DNA from: Lentimicrobiaceae bacterium
Lineage (GTDB): Bacteria; Bacteroidota; Bacteroidia; Bacteroidales; F082
NCBI GenBank assembly: GCA_018661505.1
Contig: JABJIE010000018.1
Coordinates: forward strand, 1 to 59,191
Reading direction: 5' to 3'
DNA length: 59,191 nucleotides
The position numbers were made by a program, and so were the translations under genes. The notes under the pieces are model-generated. The model saw only the letters and a list, made by a program, of their open reading frames with translations, made no database searches and was not told the origin of the DNA. Positions 28,746-37,523 of the stretch are shown in pieces. How positions within the stretch are numbered: position 1 is the stretch's first letter; every line of letters starts with the position of its first letter.

Positions 28746-29982
28746 TTATTCTAATCATAATTGGCTTATTATCAATCAAGTTCTCCGGCGTAAACACTGG
28801 CGACACCTTTTCAGAGAAGTTTATGATATCAACAAACAGACTTCTTAGCAACACTAAAGTTTCCGGTGTTTTATTCACAACGTACGAGAATAGTCTTACC
28901 GGTCGGTATGGTACATCGCCTATTCCATCCTTATCCAGATCATAACCATTATAATCACTCCAGTAATTTCCTTCAAATTTATTATCATTTAGCCTACTAC
29001 TATAGGACAGGTCAAAAGAATTGTGAATAAAATTATTAAGTTCAAATATATTTTCATAGCAACCACCATGAAATTTTATCGCCCAACCATTTTGCACAAA
29101 GTGATTATTAGTATAGTTTATTCTTGAACATCCATCTATATTTATGCCGATAGTATTCTTTTCGAAAAGATTATTCTCAATATCAGCATCTGTAATCTCT
29201 TTTAACAGAAGACCATATGAAGCTGGCCCCCAATTCAGATGAAACGTATTATGATGCATTTTTATGATTTTAGAAAACATAACTGCAACACCAGCACCAT
29301 TATTTCTAAACTCATTCTTAAAATACTCATCATTATTGGAGAACATAAAGTGTAATCCATATCTTATATTATCTGAGCTTTCATTGTTTGAAATTGAACT
29401 GTTTTCCACAAATTCAAGATATATTCCATCACGTAAATTTGAAACTTTATTTTGTTCGATTCGCATTCTTGAGCAATGCCAGAGATGAACTCCATTTCCA
29501 GAACTCGCTTCATGTGTTGCAGAACTACTAATATCATTATTTCTAATAAGCCCGTATTTGGATTTTTCTATTAATATCCCAAAGAATACATTTCTGAGAA
29601 TATTATTCTCGATCGTAAAATATTTACTTCTGGAAACAAGTATGGCAGCATAATCCTTGGTATAGCTTATACCAACATTTTTGATTGTAAGCCCCTTTAT
29701 AGAAAAGTTTTCTGCTGATACATTTATAATGGTTCCATTATTCTCACCATCAATAATTGAATTTTCTTCACCAATCAGATGAATCTCTTTTTCAATTCGA
29801 ATAGCAAATTCTTTATAGACACCTGCTTTTATTATAATAGTATCACCAGAAATTGCATTATCAACTGCATCCTGAATACTATTATAATCACAACTCTCAC
29901 AAACCTCAGTTGTGGAAGCTGCAGAATAAAGAACTGTATAAAATAACAGGGATATAATTAATAAATATCTATTGATCAGCAA
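28732..29982 (-). CDS. nosD: NosD: periplasmic right-handed beta-helix copper-site maturation protein
   Basis: A 416-aa exported protein with an N-terminal signal and many parallel beta-helix repeats (IENNILRN, IRNNDIS, ISNNESSDN, IENNLFEKN, YTNNHFVQN). The C-terminal GNYWSDYNGYDLDKDGIGDVPY segment is characteristic of NosD. It works with NosF/NosY in CuZ assembly. The start codon appears to be TTG inside the end of nosL (14 bp overlap); no ATG allows a signal peptide. This chain of overlaps indicates tight translational coupling. Confidence 0.92.
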   Translation of the reverse strand: MLINRYLLIISLLFYTVLYSAASTTEVCESCDYNSIQDAVDNAISGDTIIIKAGVYKEFAIRIEKEIHLIGEENSIIDGENNGTIINVSAENFSIKGLTIKNVGISYTKDYAAILVSRSKYFTIENNILRNVFFGILIEKSKYGLIRNNDISSSATHEASSGNGVHLWHCSRMRIEQNKVSNLRDGIYLEFVENSSISNNESSDNIRYGLHFMFSNNDEYFKNEFRNNGAGVAVMFSKIIKMHHNTFHLNWGPASYGLLLKEITDADIENNLFEKNTIGINIDGCSRINYTNNHFVQNGWAIKFHGGCYENIFELNNFIHNSFDLSYSSRLNDNKFEGNYWSDYNGYDLDKDGIGDVPYRPVRLFSYVVNKTPETLVLLRSLFVDIINFSEKVSPVFTPENLIDNKPIMIRINDRN

Positions 29983-30418
29983 ACCTTTCCCTTAGTTTAA
30001 TCCAATTATAAGTATTACCTCCTAAATCATCTTTTACACTTGTAGCTTTTCCTTCAGTACTAAATGCTGATAGGTTCGCACCCATTGGACTCTTTATTTC
30101 GGGACAAATGAGGAATGTTGATTTATGAGCATTCATAAGAACTCCCGGATTTTGATAATCAGCAACCAACATAAAGGCAAGCTCCTCTTCATTTTCCCTA
30201 TCATTGATTTCTCTTACCATACATTCAATGGCATCAAACATATGTGCTTTGCCTTTTTTAGTTACATATTGAGCTGCATGTGTTTTGGAAACAACGGTCA
30301 TATCACAATAGTAACAATGATCCTCACCATAATTAATTTCCTTTGGCTCTACATTACATGAGTTTAAACCTACTAACATCGTTAGTATGACTGTTATAAA
30401 TGGGATACTTTTATTCAT
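29969..30418 (-). CDS. nosL: NosL: copper-binding lipoprotein for N2O reductase maturation
   Basis: A 149-aa lipoprotein (lipid Cys21 after LVGLNS). The copper site region C35-x2-C38-D-M40 with nearby His34 is the NosL signature, and GKAHMFDAIECM (about 56-67) carries a further Met/Cys pair. NosL supplies Cu(I) to apo-NosZ. It sits between the membrane protein gene and nosD. Confidence 0.93.
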   Translation of the reverse strand: MNKSIPFITVILTMLVGLNSCNVEPKEINYGEDHCYYCDMTVVSKTHAAQYVTKKGKAHMFDAIECMVREINDRENEEELAFMLVADYQNPGVLMNAHKSTFLICPEIKSPMGANLSAFSTEGKATSVKDDLGGNTYNWIKLRERFADQ

Positions 30419-30438
30419 TTCTTATTTTCTATTTATTG

Positions 30439-31068
30439 TTAATTTAATCTGGTTTTTCGTTTTGTATTTATATAGTAAGCCAGGATACACAACAAGGCAG
30501 CCGATAGTATAATATATAAACCCGCAGCCGGGAAAGAATATACTTCAAAATTAAGCATTTGCTTGAACCCAAAAATTGGTGGCTGATAGGCCATCAGTTC
30601 ACCAGTAATCGGATCGGTAATCTTTAGAACTGCTTTTGGATCTAAATTATGACCATAATCATATAACCATAAATAAAAATCAAATACACCCACAGACCCA
30701 AGAATTGCAAGAACTACAACCCAGACCAGATACAAATTCCTCTTCCCTATTATCGCAAATATAATACCTAGTATTGACATAATTACGACGATAATTGGCA
30801 TAATTGTAAATTCAGCAAAAGGCTCTACTTTCCCATTCTTAACATTATCTTCAGTTGGTAGAAGGGCCATGCCAATGTAGTGATTAAGCAGGTCAATATT
30901 ATTAACGTCATTAAACTGAACTCCATCCGACAAGCGGTTAATATGAATATGCATACCTAAAGGTTCAGGATATTGTGGAGCAACCAGAGTTATTGTCCAC
31001 AAAGGGAAAATAAAAAGCAACAGTAACCCCAAACTACCAATGATCATCAATATTTTGTCTTTTTTCAT
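30439..31068 (-). CDS. nos-cluster membrane protein of unknown function
   Basis: A 209-aa protein with four predicted membrane segments (about 7-27, 88-107, 113-133, 178-200). A non-cytoplasmic loop has His-rich MHIHINRL and NHYIGM. I do not recognise a named family. Position between nosZ and nosL, with 20 bp to nosL, points to a role in N2O reductase maturation or electron supply. The HxH and conserved-looking NHYIG motifs could bind copper (inference). NosB of epsilonproteobacterial nos clusters is a positional analogue, but homology is not shown. Confidence 0.6.
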   Translation of the reverse strand: MKKDKILMIIGSLGLLLLFIFPLWTITLVAPQYPEPLGMHIHINRLSDGVQFNDVNNIDLLNHYIGMALLPTEDNVKNGKVEPFAEFTIMPIIVVIMSILGIIFAIIGKRNLYLVWVVVLAILGSVGVFDFYLWLYDYGHNLDPKAVLKITDPITGELMAYQPPIFGFKQMLNFEVYSFPAAGLYIILSAALLCILAYYINTKRKTRLN

Positions 31069-31120
31069 TGATCCTAGTATTTAATAATTTAGTTTAAATA
31101 TTATATCAAGCTAATTATTA

Positions 31121-31160
31121 ATATGTAAAAGCAGCCCTGCTATGGACTGCTTTTACATAT
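31121..31160 (-). promoter_or_regulatory. Perfect 14-bp stem-loop between nosZ and downstream nos genes
   Basis: ATATGTAAAAGCAG pairs perfectly with CTGCTTTTACATAT across a 12-nt loop, 25 bp after the nosZ stop. No T run follows on the minus strand, so it is more like an mRNA-stabilising or attenuating hairpin than a full terminator. Confidence 0.7.
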
Positions 31161-31184
31161 AATGAACCATTTATTAATCAATGT

Positions 31185-33170
31185 TTACAAATCTTCACCC
31201 GGAACTTCTTCATCAATTGTATATGAAATTGGTATCTTAGATCCTTTTGGAGAAACTCTAACATAACCTTGCATTTCCTGATGAAGAGCTGAGCAGAAGT
31301 CGGTACAATAGAAAGGCCATACACCTATTTCTTTTGGCTCCCAAACAAATGTCTCAGTTCTACCTGGCATAGTAAGTAATTCCGATGTATTAGCACCAAG
31401 CATTGAAATACCGTGAGGTACATCAAAATCTTGCTCGAGGTTAGTAACATGGAAGAAAACTTTATCTCCTACCTTAACACCTTCAATATTGTCAGGAGAG
31501 AAATGTGAACGAATCATAGTCATGTAGATATGAACTTCATTTCCTTTTCTTACAACTTTTGAATCAGCCTCGCTTTTTGTTGCATAAGGATGAGTATTAT
31601 CTTCAAGTTTAAAAATCTTAACTGATTTGGATGCAAGTAAATCAGCTGGGCAACCTGCCGCATAATGTGGTTCTCCGATGGTTGGGAAATCCAACAATAA
31701 TTCCATTTTTTCTCCTGAGATGTCGTATAGCTGAGCTGATTGACAAGCTTCAGGTCCGGTTGGTAAATAACGGTCTTTAGTAATCTTATTCATTGCAACA
31801 AGATACTTATCGAAAGGCTTACGTGAGTTACCACCTGGAATCATTAGGTGACCAACAGAATAAAATGTAGGTTTACGATCTATAACAACTAAGTCTTTGA
31901 TATTCCATTTTACTACTTCAGATGAAATAAAGAAAGTTGTATAACCATTTCCTCTTGTATCAAATTCAGTGTGTAAAGGTCCTAAACCTGGTTGCTCAAG
32001 ACTACCATAATTAACAGCTTCATAATTAATAATTGGAATACTGTATGTTTCACCATCAAAAGCTTTATCTTCAATAGCTTTAAGCATTTTTGAGAATGAA
32101 TGAACAGTAATAGTTGCTGCAAGTTTACCACTACCAATTATATATTCTCCAGTAGGATCAACATCACAACCGTGAGGTGATTTAGGAGTTGGAAGGAAGT
32201 ATATTGCTCCTGGTACATCCTCAGGATTTATAATAAGAACTTCCTTTTCCATTGTTGTGGTTGCGGTATGTGTGTGATCATCCCACACGTTATGTGCATA
32301 TCTAGCTGGTTCCATAGTACCTACACCCTGAGCAACATACTCTTCGATTTTTTTCCAGTTAATGGCAGCAATGAAATCTTTATCATTTTGTGATGCATTA
32401 ACCTCAAGTAAAGTACTAGCCTCCTCAGTATTATATGATGAGAAGAAGAACCATCCATGAGAATCACCTCTTCCCGGATGCGCAAGGTCGAAGTTAAAAC
32501 CAGGCATCCTGATTTGGAAAGCTATATTCATAAGACCATTCTCCGGATCAATTTTAAGGAAAGTAAGACTCCCTTTAAAGTTACTTTTGTATTCGCTAAT
32601 TGGAATATCTTTTTGAGGTGTAGGAACACCAAAACGTGTACCAGCTACCACATATTCTGAATTTTCAGTAACAAATGCTGAACTATGGTTACCTGCAGAA
32701 TTTGGGATTTCCATAATTTCCTCTGTCTCAAATGTCTCAAGGCTAATTCTGGCAACCCTTGGTGTATTATTCTCATTTATAAATATCCACCTTCCATCAA
32801 GTTCACCATTTGTTTGTGAGATATCAGGATGATGTGAATCACCCCAAGGCACAAAACCATGAGAAGTCATAAGCATAGGTATTGTTTCTTCACTATATCC
32901 ATAACCTTTTTCCGGATCTTGTGAGAAAACAGGGATAACTCTAAATAAACGACCTGATGGTAATCCATAAACAGCAAGTTGTCCACTAAATCCACCGGAG
33001 ATAAACCCATAATATTCATCATGTTCTCCTGGAGCCACATAAGCTCTTTCAGCCTGACTACCAGAAAGCACGCCTTTTGAACCTCCTTTTTTTGAAGTAG
33101 TTGGTCCACATGCAACCATAACCATTGATAATACTATAATGGCAATAGTTGATTTTAAAATTCTTTTCAT
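31185..33170 (-). CDS. nosZ: Nitrous oxide reductase, Sec/lipoprotein type (clade II)
   Basis: A 661-aa N2O reductase, converting N2O to N2. The ATG at 33170 gives a lipoprotein signal ending VMVAC21 with no twin-arginine motif, so export is by Sec, as in clade II enzymes. The propeller domain carries the His pairs expected for CuZ (GDSHHPD, GNHSS, DSHGW, DDHTHT, SPHGCD). The C-terminal cupredoxin domain has the CuA site C622-x3-C626-S-A-L-H630-x2-M633. It lies 19 bp after the cytochrome c gene, its probable electron donor. No other denitrification gene is in the window. Confidence 0.97.
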   Translation of the reverse strand: MKRILKSTIAIIVLSMVMVACGPTTSKKGGSKGVLSGSQAERAYVAPGEHDEYYGFISGGFSGQLAVYGLPSGRLFRVIPVFSQDPEKGYGYSEETIPMLMTSHGFVPWGDSHHPDISQTNGELDGRWIFINENNTPRVARISLETFETEEIMEIPNSAGNHSSAFVTENSEYVVAGTRFGVPTPQKDIPISEYKSNFKGSLTFLKIDPENGLMNIAFQIRMPGFNFDLAHPGRGDSHGWFFFSSYNTEEASTLLEVNASQNDKDFIAAINWKKIEEYVAQGVGTMEPARYAHNVWDDHTHTATTTMEKEVLIINPEDVPGAIYFLPTPKSPHGCDVDPTGEYIIGSGKLAATITVHSFSKMLKAIEDKAFDGETYSIPIINYEAVNYGSLEQPGLGPLHTEFDTRGNGYTTFFISSEVVKWNIKDLVVIDRKPTFYSVGHLMIPGGNSRKPFDKYLVAMNKITKDRYLPTGPEACQSAQLYDISGEKMELLLDFPTIGEPHYAAGCPADLLASKSVKIFKLEDNTHPYATKSEADSKVVRKGNEVHIYMTMIRSHFSPDNIEGVKVGDKVFFHVTNLEQDFDVPHGISMLGANTSELLTMPGRTETFVWEPKEIGVWPFYCTDFCSALHQEMQGYVRVSPKGSKIPISYTIDEEVPGEDL

Positions 33171-33189
33171 AACAATTGGTTTTATATAA

Positions 33190-33648
33190 TTATTTCTTTT
33201 CACTATCTCTTAATCTAAAATACTCAAGTATTGAACGTGCCTGATCTTTCGTCATATTCTGATTGGCCATTGGTGCAGCATATTCAGCAAAATGCTTTTT
33301 TGCATTCTCATTATTGGCCATCATTCCATCAGGATTCATAATCATATTCATTATCCATTCAGGTGTTCTGTTTTTAGTAATCCCAATTACTGCTGGTCCT
33401 ATATACTTTTTCTTAATTTTATGACAAGCTGAACAATAAGTCTTAAAAACCTCTTTGCCCTTTTCTGCTAAGGCAGGGTCTAACTCTTTTAATACAACTT
33501 TGTCAATTGGGCCTATTCCGGGATCTTCAGTTATATCCCAAACTGCCTTGGTTCCTTTTTTGGCATCTTTACCGTTTAAATTTCCTTCTCCACACGATAT
33601 TAAAAACAATGCTATCACAATGAATAGCGTATAGTTTATTCTTTTCAT
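33190..33648 (-). CDS. Class I c-type cytochrome lipoprotein of the nos cluster
   Basis: A 152-aa monohaem cytochrome with CSACH (C72, C75, H76) and likely axial Met within MANQNM (about 131) or PDGMM. A lipoprotein signal ends at Cys19 (LFLISC). It is 19 bp upstream of nosZ in the same operon, so it probably passes electrons to NosZ at the membrane surface, replacing the NosR/NosC chain of other groups (inference). Confidence 0.9.
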   Translation of the reverse strand: MKRINYTLFIVIALFLISCGEGNLNGKDAKKGTKAVWDITEDPGIGPIDKVVLKELDPALAEKGKEVFKTYCSACHKIKKKYIGPAVIGITKNRTPEWIMNMIMNPDGMMANNENAKKHFAEYAAPMANQNMTKDQARSILEYFRLRDSEKK

Positions 33649-33668
33649 CTAACTCTATATTTTTTTAT

Positions 33669-34256
33669 TTATTCTGGTACTAATACATTATCAATTACAT
33701 GTATCCATCCGTTGGAAACTTTCACACTTTTAATAACTTTGGTTCCTCCGACGTAAATACCATCATCTTTATTCTCCACAACTAAATATTTGCCTGAAGC
33801 CATATAAAGTTTCCTGCCTTTTTTTGCTTGTTTCTTTAACTGTTTCTCAGGATAATTAGCCGGAGCAACATGGTTAGTCAGAATAAATGCAAGGGTGCTC
33901 TTATTTTCTGGTTTAAGCAAACCTGCTACGGTACCTTCAGGTAATTTATCAAATGCAGCGTTAACTGGTGCAAAAATAGTTAAAGGTCCAGTGTTTACAA
34001 CAGCGTCTTCAACTCCTGCTGCTTCGATTGCTACAACTAATGTTGAGAAGTCATCAAGTGATTTAGCAACTTGAAGTACATTGGCATCAGATACATTATC
34101 AACAACTGCTGATTGTCCTTTTGCAGGTGCCTCGGTTGATTTCATTGCGTCGTCATTTGACGAATTTTGGTTGCTTTTTGAATCTTCCATTCCACATGAA
34201 TACAATCCAATTGTGAGAATTAAAAAAGCAAAAAAAGCAAATCTAGAATTTTTCAT
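33669..34256 (-). CDS. Fasciclin (FAS1) domain lipoprotein, first gene of nos operon
   Basis: A 195-aa protein; the ATG at 34256 gives a lipoprotein signal ending LYSC21. After a Ser/Asn/Glu-rich linker, one FAS1 domain (about 70-195) shows the FAPVNAAFDKLP (H1) and WIHVIDNVLVPE (H2) motifs. It lies 20 bp upstream of the cytochrome gene. Fasciclin proteins are seen with nos genes in other Bacteroidota; the role (adhesion or a scaffold for the surface complex) is unknown. Confidence 0.88.
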   Translation of the reverse strand: MKNSRFAFFAFLILTIGLYSCGMEDSKSNQNSSNDDAMKSTEAPAKGQSAVVDNVSDANVLQVAKSLDDFSTLVVAIEAAGVEDAVVNTGPLTIFAPVNAAFDKLPEGTVAGLLKPENKSTLAFILTNHVAPANYPEKQLKKQAKKGRKLYMASGKYLVVENKDDGIYVGGTKVIKSVKVSNGWIHVIDNVLVPE

Positions 34257-34626
34257 AGTATTTATTTTATGATACATTATGATGGATAAAAGAAAAATAT
34301 CCACAATTATTTCTGCTAAACATTTACATTATTCAGTCAGTTTATTGTAGATATCCTAGTCCATTTAAAACTTTCTTAAAAGTAATTAATTACAGATTAT
34401 TAGTTAATAAATTTAGCAGTCAAAATTCATGATATATGTCATAAAATAAGGCGTAAAACCCTGATTTTAAGCTTTATTCAGTCTAAATAAAAATCATTGC
34501 CGAAAAACGAACTCCAATTTATTTACCCATCGAAAGAATTGGGTTAAATAACCACATAATCATTGGGCAAAATTGTTTAATTATTTTGCAAGGTGAAATA
34601 CCTAAAAGTGGGGATTTTAAATCGGA
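34257..34626. other. nos operon upstream region
   Basis: This stretch of 370 bp holds no gene that I can support. It contains the palindrome at 34429-34442 and an imperfect inverted repeat (TACCCA...TGGGTTA, about 34524-34546) that may end the upstream small gene. No exact TAnnTTTG element is seen on the minus strand between the palindrome and the first gene. Confidence 0.5.
34429..34442. promoter_or_regulatory. Candidate CRP/FNR-family operator upstream of nos operon
   Basis: ATGATATATGTCAT is a near-perfect palindrome with TGA-N6-TCA half-sites, the spacing used by CRP/FNR-family regulators. It lies 173 bp before the fasciclin start. Similar regulators control nos genes in other bacteria; no regulator gene is in the window. 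Confidence 0.45.
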
Positions 34627-34806
34627 TTATTTCTGCACTGCATTTTTTTTGTGGTGCTTTTTACTTACACCACTATTTACACGTTTTCTCCATAACTTAA
34701 ATGAACCTTCTTTAAGTTCTTTACGCATTATTTTTATCATCTTTGATTCTGAAATCTCAAATTGTATTTCTAATGTTTCAAAGGTAGTTCTGTCTTTCCA
34801 TGCCAT
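34627..34806 (-). pseudogene. DUF2805 (TIGR03643-like) small protein, probably truncated by a nonsense codon
   Basis: A 59-codon frame begins MAWKDRTTFETLEIQFEIS and continues with IMRKELKEGSFKLWRKRVN, SKKHHKK. This matches my memory of the DUF2805 family ('RIIEMAWEDRTPFEAIE.QFGL', 'SFK.WR.RV'). Directly upstream in the same frame stands TDLEIDRIV followed by TAA at 34807-34809, where the family has Glu, so one base change (GAA to TAA) has probably split the gene. No in-frame ATG precedes that part. Either the short form is translated from the ATG at 34806, or the gene is decaying. Function of the family is unknown. Confidence 0.65.
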
Positions 34807-34961
34807 TTAAACTATTCTATCTATTTCAAGATCTGTGATTATTTGATAAAAAAAAACTTTAAAAAATGCTTGTAATGGGTTATTATGAAATGCTTATATG
34901 TGCTTTCCATAAATCTAAACGCACTTTTTTACCATATTATATACGTGTAAGCATTAAAGAA

Positions 34962-35849
34962 TTAATTTTCGTATCCTTTAATTTCTTTTAATGTGAAGAA
35001 ATTCCATATGTTCTCTGAAATGATCCAGCCGTTTTCTGATATTATTGCCCAATCATGGCCTTGATTTATTAAAAAGCATCCTAGCACTTGATTTTCACCA
35101 CTTTTATCTGACCACTTAACATAAATAACAGAATCGTTATTTACTATGGTATCAGGTTCAGGAAGACAGTCGTTCCATTTAGCCCATTGTTTTAAAACGC
35201 TGTTTATATTCATGGTCGGCCATGATAAATCTGAAGAGCCATTGATTAAAACTGCTTGATCTGCTGTTCCGTGAATGTGAAGAATTGGTACTGGAAAATC
35301 TGGTACAATTGTGTCAAACATCATTGACCCAGCCAAATTAGCCATTGCAGTAATTCTGTGACTAAGCTCCATTGCTAGTCGGTACGACATCATTCCACCA
35401 TTTGAATGACCAACAATAAATATGCTATCAGTATCAATGGAGTAATCAAACGTTAATGTATCAATCAGATTATCTATAAATTTAACATCATCTATTCCTC
35501 CATAGTTATTTGATAAACCTCCTCCTGAGTTCCAAAAATAATTTATGCCATTTTCTTCCATCATACCGTGTGGATAAACAACTATACAATCTTTGTTGAC
35601 GAATTTGTCGAACCCACTGTAAATAGGCATTCCCAGGTTTTTATGATAATATCCATGAAGAACAAATATTAAAGGAAAACTCTTTTGCTCATTGTAATTA
35701 TTTGGCAATTGGAGATTAAATGTTCTTTGAATATCTGAGCTCTTTATGCTGTCAATTTGAGCTTCTGCAATAATTGGGATAACAAATAGTATTAGTATCC
35801 ATTGCTTGACAAAACAAAAGTAGGTTCTTGATTTATTCTTAGTGTGCAT
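34962..35849 (-). CDS. Secreted PHB-depolymerase/LpqC-like esterase
   Basis: A 295-aa alpha/beta hydrolase with an N-terminal signal peptide (cleavage near IIAEAQ). The oxyanion region is FVLHGYYH, the nucleophile elbow is GHSNGGMMSY (about 147-156), the acid lies in HIHGTADQ, and the catalytic His in NQGHDW near the C-terminus. The family includes polyhydroxybutyrate depolymerase-like and feruloyl/acetyl-xylan esterases. It has no carbohydrate-binding or sorting domain. Divergent from glutamine synthetase; the substrate is open. Confidence 0.82.
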   Translation of the reverse strand: MHTKNKSRTYFCFVKQWILILFVIPIIAEAQIDSIKSSDIQRTFNLQLPNNYNEQKSFPLIFVLHGYYHKNLGMPIYSGFDKFVNKDCIVVYPHGMMEENGINYFWNSGGGLSNNYGGIDDVKFIDNLIDTLTFDYSIDTDSIFIVGHSNGGMMSYRLAMELSHRITAMANLAGSMMFDTIVPDFPVPILHIHGTADQAVLINGSSDLSWPTMNINSVLKQWAKWNDCLPEPDTIVNNDSVIYVKWSDKSGENQVLGCFLINQGHDWAIISENGWIISENIWNFFTLKEIKGYEN

Positions 35850-35994
35850 AACATTTTAAGTAAAAATTGATTTGCTAATCTAATCATTTGCTAATAAATT
35901 AAGGCATATATTTAATTAGTTTAATTATCCTAGAAAGAAGTATTATAATAGATGGATTATCTATAAATATTTATTTTCTCAACCTATTATTTCC

Positions 35995-36002
35995 TAAATT
36001 TG
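35995..36002 (+). promoter_or_regulatory. Bacteroidota -7 element upstream of glutamine synthetase
   Basis: TAAATTTG matches TAnnTTTG exactly, 18 bp before the ATG at 36021, implying a short leader. Confidence 0.5.
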
Positions 36003-36020
36003 CACCCAAATTTTAATGAT

Positions 36021-37523
36021 ATGAGCGACCATATTTCAATGAATCCAAATCCGGTAGTACAGTATTTAAGTAAGCCAGCAGATAAGCTAACCAAGGCTGA
36101 TCTGATAAAATTTATTGAAGATAATGATATTGAGATGATAAACTTTAGGTATGTTGGCTGGGATGGTCGACTTAAAACACTTAATTTTATCATTGGAGGC
36201 CGTGAACATTTGGATAATATTTTGAGTGCTGGAGAGCGTGTTGATGGGTCTAGTTTATTACCCTTTGTTGAACCTGGATCAAGTGATTTATATGTTATCC
36301 CAAGGTTTAAAACAGCTTTTGTAAATCCGTTTTCGGATATACCTACTCTTGATATACTTTGTTCTTACTATGACCGAAATGGTGAACCACTTGAGGGTGC
36401 ACCGGAAAATATTTTGCGTAAAGCACATTTATCATTTCAAGAGGTGACGAGCTTTCAGTTTGAGGCAATGGGAGAGCTTGAGTATTATATCATAAGTGAA
36501 GATGATGGACTATTTAAGGCTGATGATCAAAGGGGATATCATGAATCTTCACCTTTTTCAAAGTGGGGAAGTTTTCGCACAGAAGCCATGAAATTGATTG
36601 CTGAATCCGGAGGTATGATAAAGTATGGGCATTCCGAAGTTGGCAATTTTAGTAAGGATGGGTTTGTTTTTGAGCAGAATGAGATTGAATTTCTTCCAAC
36701 ATGTGTTGAGGATGCTGCAGACCAGCTTGTTAAAGCCAAATGGATAATTCGAACTCTTGCAATGAAGTATGGAGTTACAGTTACTTTTGCACCAAAAATT
36801 ACTGTTGGAAAAGCTGGAAGCGGATTACACATTCATACTAGAGTTATGGATAATGGTATAAATAGAATGATTGATGATGGTAAACTAAGCGACATAGCAA
36901 AAACTGCAATTGCTGGATATATGGAACTAGCATCTTCAATTACTTCATTTGGAAATATGAACCCAACATCATATTTTCGTCTTGTGCCTCATCAGGAAGC
37001 ACCCACAAATATTTGTTGGGGGGATCGAAACAGGTCTGTTTTAGTAAGAGTTCCCTTGGGCTGGACAACACCGATTAATATGATTAATTTAGTTAACCCT
37101 CAGGAAAAGGGACGTATTGTTGATTTCTCAAATAAGCAAACAGTAGAAGTTAGAAGTCCTGATGGCTCTGCCGATATCTATATGTTGTTGTCTGCTATTA
37201 CGATTGCGGCTCGCACAGGTTTTGAAATGAACAACCCCATTGATCTTGCTAAAAACACTTATGTTGATATTAATATCTTTGATGAAGAGAATAAGAAAAA
37301 ACAGAAAGAACTAGATCAGTTGCCCTCATCATGTGTTGAATCTGCAAGACGATTGGAAGATCAACGATCATACTATACAAAATATGATGTATTTCCGGAT
37401 AGCGTTATAGACTTGCTGATAAAAACACTGATAAATAAAAATGATGAAGGTTTAATTGGGAGAATCCAAAATGATGATGAAAAAGTAATGGATCTTGTAA
37501 CCAAATATTTTAATTGTGGTTAA
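36021..37523 (+). CDS. glnA: Glutamine synthetase family protein (type I-like)
   Basis: A 500-aa glutamine synthetase. The metal site GELEYYI, the FEQNEIEFLP segment, the ammonia/ATP region GSGLHIHTRV, NRSVLVRVPLGW and EVRSPDGSADIYML are conserved. The usual adenylylation loop NLYDLP is missing; the equivalent part reads NTYVDINIFDEENKKK, so control by GlnE-type adenylylation is unlikely. The ATG at 36021 is preferred to an upstream TTG that overlaps the promoter. Its end overlaps the HMG-CoA lyase gene by 8 bp. A gamma-glutamyl ligase-like activity cannot be excluded. Confidence 0.88.
   Translation: MSDHISMNPNPVVQYLSKPADKLTKADLIKFIEDNDIEMINFRYVGWDGRLKTLNFIIGGREHLDNILSAGERVDGSSLLPFVEPGSSDLYVIPRFKTAFVNPFSDIPTLDILCSYYDRNGEPLEGAPENILRKAHLSFQEVTSFQFEAMGELEYYIISEDDGLFKADDQRGYHESSPFSKWGSFRTEAMKLIAESGGMIKYGHSEVGNFSKDGFVFEQNEIEFLPTCVEDAADQLVKAKWIIRTLAMKYGVTVTFAPKITVGKAGSGLHIHTRVMDNGINRMIDDGKLSDIAKTAIAGYMELASSITSFGNMNPTSYFRLVPHQEAPTNICWGDRNRSVLVRVPLGWTTPINMINLVNPQEKGRIVDFSNKQTVEVRSPDGSADIYMLLSAITIAARTGFEMNNPIDLAKNTYVDINIFDEENKKKQKELDQLPSSCVESARRLEDQRSYYTKYDVFPDSVIDLLIKTLINKNDEGLIGRIQNDDEKVMDLVTKYFNCG

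Noticed and set aside
34586-34810. Plus-strand 74-codon frame upstream of the nos operon
   Set aside because: It lies opposite the DUF2805 frame, which has clear family similarity on the minus strand.
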